Positions 52,614 through 64,000 of a stretch of DNA of 64,000 nt are shown here, piece by piece. The position numbers and the translations under genes were made by a program. The DNA comes from Bufo bufo (Eukaryota; Chordata; Amphibia; Anura; Bufonidae), in contig NC_053398.1 in the NCBI RefSeq assembly GCF_905171765.1, positions 48,452,323 to 48,516,322 on the forward strand, given 5' to 3'. The notes below the pieces were generated by a model. The model was not told the origin of the DNA, did no database searches, and saw nothing but the letters and a program-made list of their open reading frames with translations. Numbering within the stretch: the stretch's first letter is position 1; every line of letters begins with the position of its first letter.

Positions 52614-53465
52614 TTATTTTGGTACATACAATTTACATTGATCAACATGTACCCACAATTTATGTTGTCTGCGAGTATTCTTTAAAGCATTCGGTGCTCT
52701 TTGAACCAAAATCATTACTTGTCCCATAGTATCAATGATTTCAAAGGGACCTTCCCAATTACTTTCCCAAGGTCCACTCTTCCTGAAGGTCTTAATCATT
52801 ACAAAAGTACCTTTCACAAATTTAGAAGAGTGAGGTGGGATCATGTGTTGCATTTTGGATGCAGCATATGGAAGAATTGTACTTAAATTCTCTTGTAATA
52901 ACTGTAACCACCTGGACCTTGCTACTGCATCTTTTTGAGGAGTAGACAAGAATGGTTCGTTTGGGAAAATTAATGGCATTGTTCTTCCCGTCATCAATTC
53001 AAATGGAGTATATTGTGTCGTAGAGGAAACAGTTCCTCTTATACTCATCAGTACAAAGGGTACTGCATCAACCCATGTATTCCCTTTGTCTAATAACATT
53101 TTTGCAATCCTTGCCTTAATTGTTCTGTTCATTCTTTCCACAATACCTGCAGATTGTGGGTGATACGATACATGGAACTGTTGTTTTACGCCTAGAATAG
53201 CACAAACTGTTTGCACGATTTTACCTGTAAAATGACTTCCTCTGTCAGATGTAATCATTCTTGGGATCCCCCAAGTACAAAACACATGATTCATCAATGG
53301 CCTTGCTGTAGACAGAGCATCATCCTTCCTGACAGGTAAGATCTCTACCCATTTTTAAAATACATCCACCACCACTAATGCATACCTCAGTCCATGTTTA
53401 CCTGAAGGTAGAGGACCTATGTAGTCTATCTGTAATGTAGACCAAGGATCATCTGCAGGTGCAAT
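52614..53465 (-). pseudogene. ERV integrase
   Basis: Same frame as the preceding pol segment, but separated by in-frame stops at about 53466 and 53356. It has the catalytic core (IDYIGPLPS region, TSDRGSHF for the second Asp, and the HPQSAGIVERMNRT block with Glu), followed by the C-terminal domain (TFVMIKTFRKSGPWE, WEGPFEII). The zinc-binding N-terminus is encoded just upstream (53640-53500). It joins viral DNA to host DNA in the nucleus. Broken. Confidence 0.85.
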
Positions 53466-56160
53466 TCATAAAAGTGGAGGCTTTTGTCCTTTAGGTCGCG
53501 GGTTGACTTGAGCACAAATGAGACATGACTGAACAACATCTTGGACAGTCTTCTCCATTTTGTCCCAGTAATATTTCTCTTTGAGAACTCCTAACAATTT
53601 TTCCTGACCCAAATGACCTAAACTCTCATGATTGTATTTGGTGAATTCAATTTGTAAGTGTTTTGGGACAACAGGACGCAATTCCCCCTTACAGTCATGA
53701 CACAAAACCCCGTTTTCACAAACAAAGGGAGGTTTTGGATCAACCTGAGAAGTAGCAATGGACGAATCCTTTGCTTGTTCTTCTGCAAAGGAAGGCAAAT
53801 GCGTGTCTGTTTTCCTAACTGGTAAAGCTTTCAAAGATTCAGTTTCTCCCTCCAACTTTCCTGTCCTAGCTGCTTCCTTAGCCAATGCATCTACTGTATT
53901 GTTTCCAATAACTAGCTCATGTTTGCCTTTTTTATGTGTGGGAACTTTGACTATAGCATACCCATTTGGATTTTTAGTAGCCAACTTGAATACTTCCTTG
54001 AGTGTATCACTATAAACTAGGACCTTGTTAGAGGAATCTACAAAACCTCTTTTCTTCCACACTGGTAAATAGTCTGTCAGTGATCTCACGACATATGAGC
54101 TGTCACTATAAATAACCAAGGGACTCTTGTTTTCTTTCTCATCAATTGTCAGTACTGTCTTGACAGCTTCTAACTCTGCTCTCTGAGCTGAATAGTGTCC
54201 TGGTAGCCTATGCTGAACTGCATATGCCCTCTCAGGATACCAGATAGCGTAACCTGAATAGTATTTTCCCTCTGACCAGAATCTTGAGCCGTCTACGAAC
54301 ACTGGTTCATCAACGTTCTCTGCATCTCTTCTAAAAAGAGATGAATTTGGTTCACAAAATGTCTCTAAGCATTCATGCACTTTCCCTTCATACTGCATTA
54401 GTTGAGGAAGTACATACTTGGCTTTGTGATCAATCTCAATTTGCTTTGATGATAAAGACAAAAACCAATGTGCAAATCTTTGATGTGACACACCCGGGAT
54501 GTTTTTCTCAAAGAGAAGTTTTAATGTGGAGTGAGGAGTCTGCAGAATGATTTTGTTAAATCCAACTATGTGTTCTATTGCATTGACAGCAAAATGAGCA
54601 CCCACCAAATGTTTTGCACAAGTTTCAAACCCTTTTTCCACAGGTGTGAGAAGCTTGGAGAAATAGCCCAAAATCCGCCATTCTCCCCCTTGCAACTGCA
54701 AGAGTACAGCTGACACAGCCGTGTCTGAGGTATGAACCTGCAAAGCAAAAGGTGCCAGAGGCATAGCTGTTGACAATGCTGGAGAGTTTTGCATATTTCG
54801 CTTTAAAAGTTCAAATGCCTTCTGTTGTTCCTCTTCCCATTGTCCAAAAGAGTCATCATCATTATTTTTCAAGAGATCATAAAGAGGCTTAGCTTTTTCT
54901 GCAAACCCTTCTATGAATTCTCTGGAAAAGTTTACCAGACCCAAGAAATGTCTTAGAGCCTTGTGTGATGTTAGAATGGGAAGAGAAGCAATAGCTTCAA
55001 TTCTTTCTTGAAGAGGCTGTCTCTTTCCTGGACTGATTAACACTCCAAGATATCTCACTTTATTTTGCAACAACTTGACTTTTTGGGTATTAAATTTCAA
55101 ACCTGCTTTATGCAACAATGAAAAAATTCTGCTAAGAGAGACAAATGCAACTCTTTATCCTCAGTGGCTAAAAGAATATCATCAACATATTGCAACAGAC
55201 AATCGGGTCTTGAAAATTTGGACAATACTTTTGCAACTGCCTGATGAAATATGCTAGGTGATAAATGAGCTCCTTGAGGCAATCTGCAAAATACATATTG
55301 CTCATCCATGAAAGAAAATGCAAACTTGTATTGACAACTCTTTGCAAGAGGAATGCAGAAAAAACCATTACTGATGTCTAAAACAGAGCATTCAGTCGTG
55401 CCATCATGTCATGAGTATCTGCAACAATGGGTGCCACATTTGGGGTATACTTATTCAGCAGTCTTAGGTCCAATAACATTCGGTATGAACCATCAGGCTT
55501 CACGGTACACCACAAAGGATTGTTCGTTACTGAATTTGCTTTTCTAATGACACCCTGATCAAGCAGTTCCTGTATGATTTTAGACATGGGACCAATTGAT
55601 TCAGGTGGCAATTCGGATTGCTTTTGGGGAGGAGGATCTCTCCCCTCTACATTTACAAGCACTTCCTTCATTGTGCCCACCTCATTTCTGAATTGTACCC
55701 ACAAAGAAGGAGTACATTGTACAATTCCTTTTAAAACTTCATCATCACCGGTATCTGGCCACAAATGTTCTGAAGAAACAACTTCTGTTAAGCAAACAGT
55801 CCCAACATGACTGTATTCAGTGGGATCAATGACTACAGGTTTAGATCCATCAACATCTTTCCAGATCACCTTATTCCCTAAGTCAATGACACAACCCCAT
55901 TTTTTCATGATGTCAGTTCCTATGATGTTTTCAGAGTTAGTACTATGCCAAATGTCAATTTTAGTTTTCAGATAGCCAGGTATTTCCAAACCAACATTCT
56001 GAGCTAAAATCGCTTTAGTACCGCTCTTTCCACTAAAACCAACAATTGTACAAACAGGTGCATTTGGAGTTAGAGGTAAATCCTGGTTAGTCACACTTAA
56101 TTGAGCTCCTGTGTCAATGAGAAATGTAACCTCTTTGCCCTGTAAAGATCCCCTTCAAAA
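53466..56160 (-). pseudogene. ERV protease, reverse transcriptase and RNase H
   Basis: The protease active site IDTGAQLS lies at about 56120-56095, in the frame that then runs 56094-55378. The reverse transcriptase finger region (YRMLLDLRLLNKYTP) comes next. A frameshift near 55370 leads to LPQGAHLSPSIFHQ and the intact catalytic YVDDILLA (about 55195). A second shift near 55140 leads to the long frame 55118-53466 (550 residues), with the connection, RNase H (IYSDSSYVVRSL, NNTVDALAKEAA) and the HHCC zinc finger of integrase (HESLGHLGQEK, SCLICAQ). Catalytic residues are largely kept; frame breaks disable it. Confidence 0.87.
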
Positions 56161-56299
56161 GGTCTCCCACACTCATCTAATGAAACTGGAGCTACTAGTT
56201 CCAAAGGACGAGAGGTCATAGTTTGTCCTAGTCATGGGGAAGGTAACAAACCAGTTGTCCCCTCAATCTTATCACCATAAGTTTTCCCCTTGTACATTG

Positions 56300-57710
56300 T
56301 GTTATTCAATGTTAATTCTCTAATTTGTCGTATTAGAGGTGCATACGATGACTGTGACTGATACTGCTCTGGAGAAGGAGCTGTTGGCACAAAACCATTT
56401 TCTTTCCCTGAATTTTGTGTCTCACTAAAGAATTTCCTACATTGCCATTTTAAATGTCCTATTTTCCAATGATAACAAGTAACTTGTCCTCTGTGAAATC
56501 ACACCTTTCCTTTCTGTTTGGAATATTCCCCTTTCATGGGAGGGTTTGATTTAAGATGACTTGAATTAGTTGCCTGTTTTTCATCCTTTTTTTGGACAGC
56601 AACAACTTTGGCCTTAACACTACTTTGTTTCATCGATCTCCTAATCTGATCAATAAATGTTGCTGCCTATTGTAAACTAAGCTTTCCTAATGCTAACTCC
56701 CTGGAGACTGGATCAAGGTATTTGAATCTTTTTACAAATGACTTTATCATTGAGGTGGGTTCAGAATCATCCTCAATTTCCATGACCATTCTATAAGCCT
56801 GTTCAAATTTTATTAAGAATGCAAATGGATCATCCTGTAAAGTTGGCTTTAACATGTCAAGGATTTCAAATGTAGGAGTAGATTCTCCAGTAGTAAATAA
56901 AAGTAGTTGCCTTAATCGATCTGCTGGGGAACTATGTATTATTTCACGCTCATCATTTGTTCTTGGCGTGGTCTCTAATCTCCTTGCCATATGTGAAGGA
57001 ATCCATACTTTAAATACTTTATTTTTCGGTTCATTATTAAGGTTAAACTTATCAGTATTAGATTCAAAGATATCAGCATTGTGAAATGCATCCATCTTAT
57101 CATTATAAGTTGGAATATCTTTAGTAATTTTCATTAACTGATCATGTATTTTTAAATTTAGTTTGGCGGCCCTATCATGTAATTTCCTCCTCTTGAGTTC
57201 CTCAGCCTTTATGTCTTCATCTACATCATCTGGACTAGTATCTGGAAGGTAGGACGCACCCGTATCTTTGCCACTTTTTGTAAGAACAGAAACTGTTTTC
57301 ATACTTTGGCGTAATTTTGATATTAGTTGTGTCCTAGTTTCCATCTGATCTTCCAGATCTTCTATGTGTTGTGCCAAAATGTGACAATTTAGACACTCAT
57401 TAAAATCAACCTCCTCTAAATGTTCTTGTGTGTCAGTATTATGTGTATCTTTATTATTCACACATATACTATGTGTCTGATTCTGTGGCTGCCTGTCTTC
57501 AAGAACTAATGTATTGAATATTTTGACCATATGTAACACATTTCTAAGTTTCTTCTGTAATTTATCTATACATAACAACTTTTTATCAATTCTTTTGTTT
57601 TCCTCTTCACATTGACTATATAAACTTGCCCATAGTTGTGCATTAGTATGACTACTCACAACTCTAAACTCCAATTTACTTTTATCAGAATAAGATTTAA
57701 GAAATTCCAT
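56300..57710 (-). pseudogene. ERV gag
   Basis: The 347-residue frame (57710-56667) has a charged coiled-coil-like N-terminal region (residues about 30-70 and 110-140) and a capsid-like part (LKPTLQDDPFAFLIKFEQAY, SFVKRFKYLDPVSRELALGK). It ends at an in-frame TAA; the same frame continues in the next 200 bases to a zinc knuckle (TCYHWKIGHLKWQC) whose second Cys is Trp. Gag forms the particle and packages RNA. The start at 57710 gives MEFLKSYSD. Broken. Confidence 0.75.
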
Positions 57711-57983
57711 TACTTACTCAGGTATAATGTCCTCGTTGTCCCCTTCACGTCTTGTTCTACAGTCTATGAAGGATCCCTGTGTAGTTTCTTCACAGGCCTC
57801 CGTCTGTAATACGTCTGGGAAGTGACACTTTGAACATGTGCAACAGATGTATGGCTCACTCCTTCTTGTATAAGTTCGTTTTTTTGTTGATTTCCTGAAG
57901 CTTGTAATAATAATTACTTAGTAGACCCCCTTTGCAAGCAGAAGGAAAATCAGAGAAAAAAATCCGATCGCTGGCTCGTCATT

Positions 57984-58173
57984 AGTTAAATATCGTCCAG
58001 CATTTCTTAATTTTGTAAGAAATGCTTCAGAAGGAGCCAACAAAATATGGAGAGTTCTTGATGAAAGATAAAAGTTAAAAGGATTTAATTCGCATAAAAA
58101 GAAGCGAATACAAAGTTTAGGAAGAGAAAAAATAAGTACAGCAGATGAATCTTAAAAGGTTACAAGCAAGCAA
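57984..58173 (-). repeat. ERV 5' LTR, truncated
   Basis: Matches the first 188 bases of the 3' LTR with four substitutions seen by eye. Similarity ends abruptly after CAAGCAATA at 58173, so about 400 bp of U3 and R are missing. Confidence 0.8.
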
Positions 58174-58799
58174 TATAACAAAATAATAGCAAAGACAGGT
58201 GCACGCTGCAATCTTACTAAACCCTCAAACTGATTTTAAAATTAAGAGATTAGTCAACATATCCTACGGTGTAGGACATGTCTAAGCCCGGGCACCACGC
58301 CAAGGTTTCTCAAGTAGCCCGGGACCTAACACTCTCCTAACTGAGCCGTATGGGCGATACCAGGAGCCAGTGGGCAAATTACAGGAGCATGAGGCCGACT
58401 CACAAACAACTCACCAGTTACCTCCAGCATAGAACCATGCTTGCAGTGGGAGGAGGGAGGAGTCTGCGAGTCCCACTCAAGACTGGCTGATATAGCCCAG
58501 GCTTCACAGGTGCACCTAAATGTGACCTGTAGATGGAAAACAGGCACATTTAAATTGGAGTTTATACACCTCCAGGAATCTCTATATATACAAACTGAAA
58601 AGACTAGCGTGGTATTAGCAGGAGGTGCTCAAACCCACATGCAGTTGTGCATATATATAGGGGAGCAAATACTGCACTTGTGGCCCGTTGCTAATGGCAA
58701 TCCCCAGCAAAATGCATATGGTGGAGGATGCCCGCGGCGAACCACAAGTACCACAATAGACATCCTACACAAGGTAACAAGTGCGGATGTGATAATTAA
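58174..58799. other. Unassigned, probably retroelement-derived
   Basis: A segment with CAAAGACAGGTGCACGCTGC and GGACATGTCTAAGCCCGGGC phrases and moderately GC-rich hairpins. No convincing coding frame or terminal repeats. It could be the interior or LTR of another element that truncated the ERV. Confidence 0.3.
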
Positions 58800-59053
58800 T
58801 AGGAATGAGCGAACCCGAACTGTATAGTTCGGGTTCGTACCGAATTTTGGGGTGTCCGTAACACAGACCCGAACCCGAACATTTTCGTAAAAGTCCGGGT
58901 TCGGGTTCGGTGTTCGTCGCTTTCTTGGCGCTTTTGGAGGGGCTGCAAAGCAGCCAATCAACAAGCGTCATACTACTTGCCCCAAGAGGCCATCACAGCC
59001 TTGCCTACTATTGGCATGGCTGTGATTGGCCAGTGCAGCATGTGACCCAGCCT

Positions 59054-59062
59054 CTATATAAG
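59054..59062 (+). promoter_or_regulatory. TATA box of hAT element B
   Basis: CTATATAAG lies within CAGCCTCTATATAAGCCTGG, 254 bp inside the element and about 1.6 kb before the transposase start, in a GC-richer context. Upstream GATTGGCC near 59032 resembles an inverted CCAAT box. A likely start site would be about 30 bp downstream. Confidence 0.5.
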
Positions 59063-59324
59063 CCTGGGTCATGTAGCGCTGCACGTCACTCTGCTGATTC
59101 AAGCATAGGGAGAGGTTGCTGCTGCGACGTTAGGGCGAGATTAGGCAAATTAACTCCTCCAAAAGACTTCATTCTGTGATCGATCTGCAGCTGTGGATCA
59201 TTGAAGTGCTAATATCGACTTGCTCACTTTTTTGAGGCTGTCCAGAGCGTTTTTAGATCACTTTTTTCTGGGGTGATCGGCGGCTATTTTGTGGCTTGTG
59301 GTGCGCCAGCACAAGCTATCACCA

Positions 59325-59640
59325 AGTGTATTTAACCATCAATAGTGTGGTTATTTTTTGCTATATCCTACATCAGCTGCAGGCTGAGCCTGTGTCACCG
59401 AAGTGCATTTAACCATCAACAGTCTGGTTATTTTTTGGCCATATACTACATCAGCTGCAGGCTGAGCCTGTGTCACCGAAGTGCATTTAACCATCAACAG
59501 TCTGGTTATTTTTTGGCCATATACTACATCTGGTGCAGGCTGAGCCTGTGTCACCCAAGTGCATTTAACCATCAATAGTGTGGTTATTTTTTGGCCATAT
59601 ACTACATCAGGGGCAAGTTGAGCCTGTCACCCAGCGCCTA
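59325..59640. repeat. 78-bp tandem repeat, four copies
   Basis: TTTAACCATCAATAGTGTGG recurs at 59331, 59408, 59486 and 59564 (period 77-78), with CAGGCTGAGCCTGTGTCACC in each unit. It lies in the 5' untranslated region of hAT B. The open frames here are repeat artefacts. Confidence 0.9.
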
Positions 59641-60655
59641 AAAAATAGACCTGACATTTCTATTCAACCAAATTTGTACTGTTTTAGCTGGTCAAGTTAT
59701 TTGTAGTGACCGTAAAAGCACACTTTTTGTTCTGGGTTGAAAAACTATTCCCAAATTTGCCATTCTCAAAATAACTAGTTTCTGCTATATGAGGCCTACT
59801 TGAAATCTATCCCAAAAAGGATATCTTACATTGAAGGTGCTGATAGTGTCATTCAGAAAAACCTAACACACACGCTACCGTGCAGATACAAGTCTAATTC
59901 TGTGATTAAACCTATACCTGTCACACAGCGCAAAAAAAAACAGGCCTCACATTTCTATTCAACCAAATCTGTACTGTTTTAGCTGGTCAAGTTATTTGTA
60001 GTGACCGTAAAAGCACACTTTTTGTTCTGGGGTGAAAAACTATTTCCAAATTTGCCATTCTCAAAATAACTAGTTTCTGCTATATGAGGCCTACTTGAAA
60101 TCTATCCCAAAAAGGATATCTTACATTGAAGGTGCTGATAGTGTCATTCAGAAAAACCTAACACACACGCTACCGTGCAGATATAAGTCTAATTCTGTGA
60201 TTAAACCTATACCTGCCACACAGCGCAAAAAAAAACAGGCCTCACATTTCTATTCAACCAAATCTGTACTGTTTTAGCTGGTCAAGTTATTTGTAGTGAC
60301 CGTAAAAGCACACTTTTTGTTCTGGGGTGAAAAACTATTCCCAAATTTGCCATTCTCAAAATAACTAGTTTCTGCTATATGAGGCCTACTTGAAATCTAT
60401 CCCAAAAAGGATATCTTACATTGAAGGTGCTGATAGTGTCATTCAAAAAAACCTAACACACACGCTACCGTGCAGATACAAGTCTAATTCTGTGATTAAA
60501 CCTATACCTGTCACACAGCGCAAAAAAAAACAGGCCTCACATTTCTATTCAACCAAATCTGTACTGTTTTAGCTGGTCAAGTTATTTGTAGTGACCGTAA
60601 AAGCACACTTTTTGTTCTGGGTTGAAAAACTATTCCCAAATTTGCCATTCTCAAA
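59640..60655. repeat. 295-bp tandem repeat, about 3.4 copies
   Basis: Units at exactly 295-bp spacing (for example GAAATCTATCCCAAAAAGGA at 59801, 60096 and 60391) are nearly identical, so amplification is recent. The last copy ends AAAATTGTGGTGAACGG just before the ATG at 60675. Confidence 0.93.
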
Positions 60656-60674
60656 ATTGTGGTGAACGGGAACA

Positions 60675-63600
60675 ATGAGGAAAACATCTAATAAGGGACG
60701 CGGACGTGGACATGGTCGTGGTGGTGTTAGTGGACCCTCTGGTGCTGGGAGAGGACGTGGCCGTTCTGCCACAGCCACACGTCCTAGTGAACCAACTACC
60801 ACAGGTCCCAGTAGCCAGCAGAATTTACAGCGATATTTGGTGGGGCCCAATGCCGTTCTAAGGATGGTAAAGCCTGAGCAGGTACAGGCATTGGGTGGCC
60901 GACAGTGGATCCAGCACGTTCACATTATCTCCCACCCAGTCTTCTGCAGAAAGCGCAGGGATGGCGCATGAAAACCAAGCCCATCGGTCTGTCACATCAC
61001 CCCCATGCATATCAGGGAAACTGTCTGAGCCTCAAGTTATGCAGCAGTCTCTTATGCTGTTTGAAGACTCTGCTGCCAGGGTTTCCCAAGGGCATCCACC
61101 TAGCCCTTCCCCAGGGGTGGAAGAGATAGAATGCACTAACGCACAACCACTTATTTTTCCTGATGATGAGGACATGGGAATACCACCTCAGCACGTCTCT
61201 GATGATGACGAAATACAGGTGCCAACTGCTGCGTCTTTCTGCAGTGTGCAGACTGAACAGGAGGTCAGGGATCAAGACTGGGTGGAAGACGATGCAGGGG
61301 ACGATGAGGTCCTAGACCCCACATGGAATGAAGGTCGTGCCACTGACTTTCAGAGTTCGGAGGAAGAGGCAGTGGTGAGACCGAGCCAACAGTATAGCAA
61401 AAGAGGGAGCAGTGGGCAAAATCAGAACACCCGCCGCCAAGAGACTCCGCCTGCTACTGACCGCCGCCATCTGGGACCGAGCACCCCAAAGGCAGCTTCA
61501 AGGAGTTCCCTGGCATGGCACTTCTTCAAACAATGTGCTGACGACAAGACCCGAGTGGTTTGCACGCTGTGCCATCAGAGCCTGAAGCGAGGCATTAACG
61601 TTCTGAACCTTAGCACAACCTGCATGACCAGGCACCTGCATGCAAAGCATGAACTGCAGTGGAGTAAACACCTTAAAAACAAGGAACTCACTCAGGCTCC
61701 CCCTGCTACCTCTTCTGCTGCTGCCGCCGCCTCGGCCTCTTCTGCTGCTGCCGCCGCCTCGGCCTCTTCCTCCGCCTCTGGAGGAACGTTGGCACCTGCC
61801 GCCCAGCAAACATGGGATGTACCACCAACACCACCACCTGCGTCACCAAGCATCTCAACCATGTCACACGGCAGCGTTCAGCTCTCCATCTCACAAACAT
61901 TTGAGAGAAAGCGTAAATTCCCACCTAGCCACCCTCGATCCCTGGCCCTAAATGCCAGCATTTCTAAACTACTGGCCTATGAAATGCTGTCATTTAGGCT
62001 GGTGGACACACACAGCTTCAAACAGCTCATGTCGCTTGCTGTCCCACAGTATGTTGTTCCCAGCCGGCACTACTTCTCCAAGAGAGCCGTGCCTTCCCTG
62101 CACAACCAAGTGTCCGATAAAATCAAGTGTGCACTGCGCAACGCCATCTGTGGCAAGGTCCACCTAACCACAGATACGTGGACCAGTAAGCACAGCCAGG
62201 GACGCTATATCTCCCTAACTGCACACTGGGTAAATGTAGTGGCGGCTGGGCCCCAGGCGGAGAGCTGTTTGGCGCACGTCCTTCCGCCGCCAAGGATCGC
62301 AGGGCAACATTTTTAGCCTCCTGCCTCCTCCTCCTCCTACTCAGCTTCCTCCTCCTCTTCTTCCACCTGCTCATCCAGTCAGCCACACACCTTCACCACC
62401 AACTTCAGCACAGCCCGGGGTAAACATCAGCAGGCCGTTCTGAAACTCATATGTTTGGGGGACAGGCCCCACACTGCACAGGAGTTGTGGCTGGTATAGA
62501 ACAACAGACCGACGAGTGGTTGCTGCCGGTGAGCCTCAAGCCCGGCCTGGTGGTGTGCGATAATGGGCGAAATCTCGTTGCAGCTCTGGGACTAGCCGGT
62601 TTGACGCACATCCCTTGCCTGGCGCATGTGCTGAATTTGGTGGTGCAGAAGTTCATTCGCAACTACCCCGACATGTCAGAGCTGCTGCATAAAGTGCGGG
62701 CCGTCTGTTCGCGCTTCCGGCGTTCACAACCTGCCGCTGCTCGCCTGTCTGCGCTACAGCGTAACTTCGGCCTTCCCGCTCACCGCCTCATATGCGACGT
62801 GCCCACCAGGTGGAACTCCACCTTGCATATGCTGGACAGACTGGGCGAACAGCAGCAGGCCATAGTGGAGTTTCAGCTGCAGCACGCACGGGTCAGTCGC
62901 ACTGCGGATCAGACCCACTTCACCACCAATGACTGGGCCTCCATGCGAGACCTGTGTGCCCTGTTGCGCTGTTTCGAGTACTCCACCAACATGGCCAGTG
63001 GCGATGACGCCGTTATCAGCGTTACAATACCACTTCTATGTCTCCTTGAGAAAACACTTAGGGCGATGATGGAAGAGGAGGTGGCCCAGGAGGAAGAGGA
63101 GGAAGAGGGGTCATTTTTAGCACTTTCAGGCCAGTCTCTTCGAAGTGACTCAGAGGGAGGTTTTTTGCAACACCAGAGGCCAGGTACAAATGTGGCCAGA
63201 CAGGGCCCACTACTGGAGGACGAGGAGGACGAGGATGAGGAGGAGGTGGAGGAGGATGAGGAAGAAGCATGTTCACAGCGGGGTGGCACCCAAAGCAGCT
63301 CGGGCCCATCACTGGTGCGTGGCTGGGGGGAAACACAGGACGATGACGATACGCCTCCCACAGAGGACAGCTTGTCCTTACCTCTGGGCAGCCTGGCACA
63401 CATGAGCGACTACATGCTGCAGTGCCTGCGCAATGACAGCAGAGTTGCCCACATTTTAACATGTGCGGACTACTGGGTTGCCACCCTGCAGGATCCCCGG
63501 TACAAAGACAATGTGCCCACCTTACTTCCTACACTGGAGCGTGATAGGAAGATGCGCGAGTACAAGCGCACGTTGGTAGACGCGCTACTGAGAGCATTCC

Positions 63601-64000
63601 CAAATGTCACAGGGTGAACCAGTGGAACCCCAAGTTGAAGGCAGAGGAGGAGCAGGAGGTCGCCAACGCAGCTGTGTCACGGCCAGCTCCTCTGAGGGCA
63701 GGGTTAGCATGGCAGAGATGTGGAAAAGTTTTGTCACCACGCCACAGCTAACTGCACCACCACCTGATACGGAACGTGTTAGCAGGAGGCAACATTTCAC
63801 TAACATGGTGGAACAGTACCTGTGCACACCCCTCCACGTACTGACTGATGGTTCGGCCCCATTCAACATCTGGGTCTCCAAATTGTCCACGTGGCCAGAG
63901 CTAGCCTTTTATGCCTTGGAGGTGCTGGCCTGCCCGGCGGCCAGCGTTTTGTCTGAACGTGTATTCAGCACGGCAGGGGGCGTCATTACAGACAAACGCA
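60675..64000 (+). pseudogene. hAT B transposase (BED finger, ZBED-like), broken and incomplete
   Basis: Starts MRKTSNKGRGRGHGRGG, a Gly/Arg-rich tail. A frameshift near 60893 leads to the frame 60895-62316, with an acidic region and then an intact BED zinc finger (VVCTLCHQSLKRG and CMTRHLHAKH; CxxC and HxxxxH). Next come an Ala/Ser run and the GKVHLTTDTWTSKHSQGRYIS block. A TAG at 62314 and a shift near 62490 follow. Then 62451-63617 holds CDNGRNLVAALG, DVPTRWNSTLHMLDRL, a very acidic insert and DYWVATLQDPRYKDN. The last frame from 63616 has LACPAASVLSERVFSTAGG, the dimerisation domain, cut by the window end. It cuts and pastes hAT DNA. Confidence 0.9.

Larger units (their letters stand above)
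50630..58173 (-). mobile_element. Endogenous retrovirus (class I-like, unassigned)
   Basis: Minus-strand provirus with a 3' LTR at 50630-51223, env, pol, pro and gag, and a 5' LTR cut short at 58173. By eye the two LTRs differ at four of about 188 aligned bases, suggesting a fairly young insertion. Even so, every gene has at least one stop or frameshift. Gene order is standard (gag-pro-pol-env). Reverse transcriptase and RNase H look epsilon/gamma-like, but the genus is not resolved. It abuts LINE 2 on the left. The right boundary is truncated, so no TSD is readable. Confidence 0.85.
58800..64000 (+). mobile_element. hAT element B, continues beyond window
   Basis: Begins TAGGAATGAGCGAACCCGAAC, a hAT-type end followed by inverted TTCGGGTTCG motifs. 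It then has a TATA-type promoter near 59054, a 78-bp tandem array, a 295-bp tandem array and a transposase gene from 60675 to the window end. The layout parallels hAT A (arrays upstream of a ZBED-like transposase), but the array sequences are different. The right end lies outside. Confidence 0.82.

Noticed and set aside
59800..60572. Three 60-residue frames at 295-bp spacing
   Set aside because: Copies of the 295-bp tandem unit in a transposon 5' region, with no start context or protein family.
63058..63462. Antisense Pro/Ser-rich frames opposite the hAT B acidic region
   Set aside because: Shadow of the Glu/Asp-rich insert of the transposase on the opposite strand.

Overview
The window is vertebrate genomic DNA, most likely from an anuran amphibian. 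This is inferred from the mix of repeats: CR1-clade LINEs, Tc1/mariner, PIF/Harbinger and hAT elements, very abundant TTAA-target elements, a Penelope-like element, a Gypsy-type element with unusual domain order, and a class I-like endogenous retrovirus (ERV). No prokaryotic or viral genome features are present. Only one host gene is recognisable: an intact 352-residue alpha-1,3-fucosyltransferase (GT10) coding exon at 19625-20683 (+). Almost everything else is nested transposable elements, and many insertion boundaries can be read from target-site duplications (TSDs).

1-4605: TTAA-type DNA transposon copies, a PIF/Harbinger MITE, and a Penelope-like terminal segment with a hammerhead-ribozyme-like motif. 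4606-17166: a minus-strand Ty3/Gypsy-related element whose integrase lies upstream of reverse transcriptase (Gmr1-like order). Its 5' LTR is split by a hAT MITE (TSD AGTCCAGG), which is split by a Tc1/mariner element (TA), which holds a 4.1-kb TTAA element, a solo LTR (CATG) and a Harbinger MITE. 17203-19163: LTR and hAT remnants and a 160-bp tandem repeat. 19558-20683: fucosyltransferase exon.

22.2-35.3 kb: an old minus-strand hAT element cut into two parts by a second, 9.1-kb hAT element (26012-35111; 8-bp TSD GTGGCCTC). The inner element carries a nearly continuous transposase gene, several unrelated tandem arrays and two stretches derived from 18S rRNA. A second Tc1, a Harbinger MITE and a small retroposon with a 14-bp TSD sit in the outer element. 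35.3-40.2 kb: a CR1-type LINE with an ORF1 esterase domain, interrupted by a TTAA element. 42.1-50.6 kb: a second CR1-type LINE (minus) interrupted by a Penelope-like element (10-bp TSD), itself holding a second 4.4-kb TTAA element with the same minisatellite. 50.6-58.2 kb: an ERV (minus; gag, pro, pol, env, two LTRs) with stops and frameshifts. 58.8-64.0 kb: a third hAT element (+) with a TATA-type promoter, two tandem arrays and a broken transposase gene, running off the window end.

The genes do not form pathways or operons. The main biology is the nesting history, the capture of host rRNA and of a MITE into tandem arrays, and the single glycosyltransferase gene. All assignments rest on reading the sequence and family knowledge; no searches were run.
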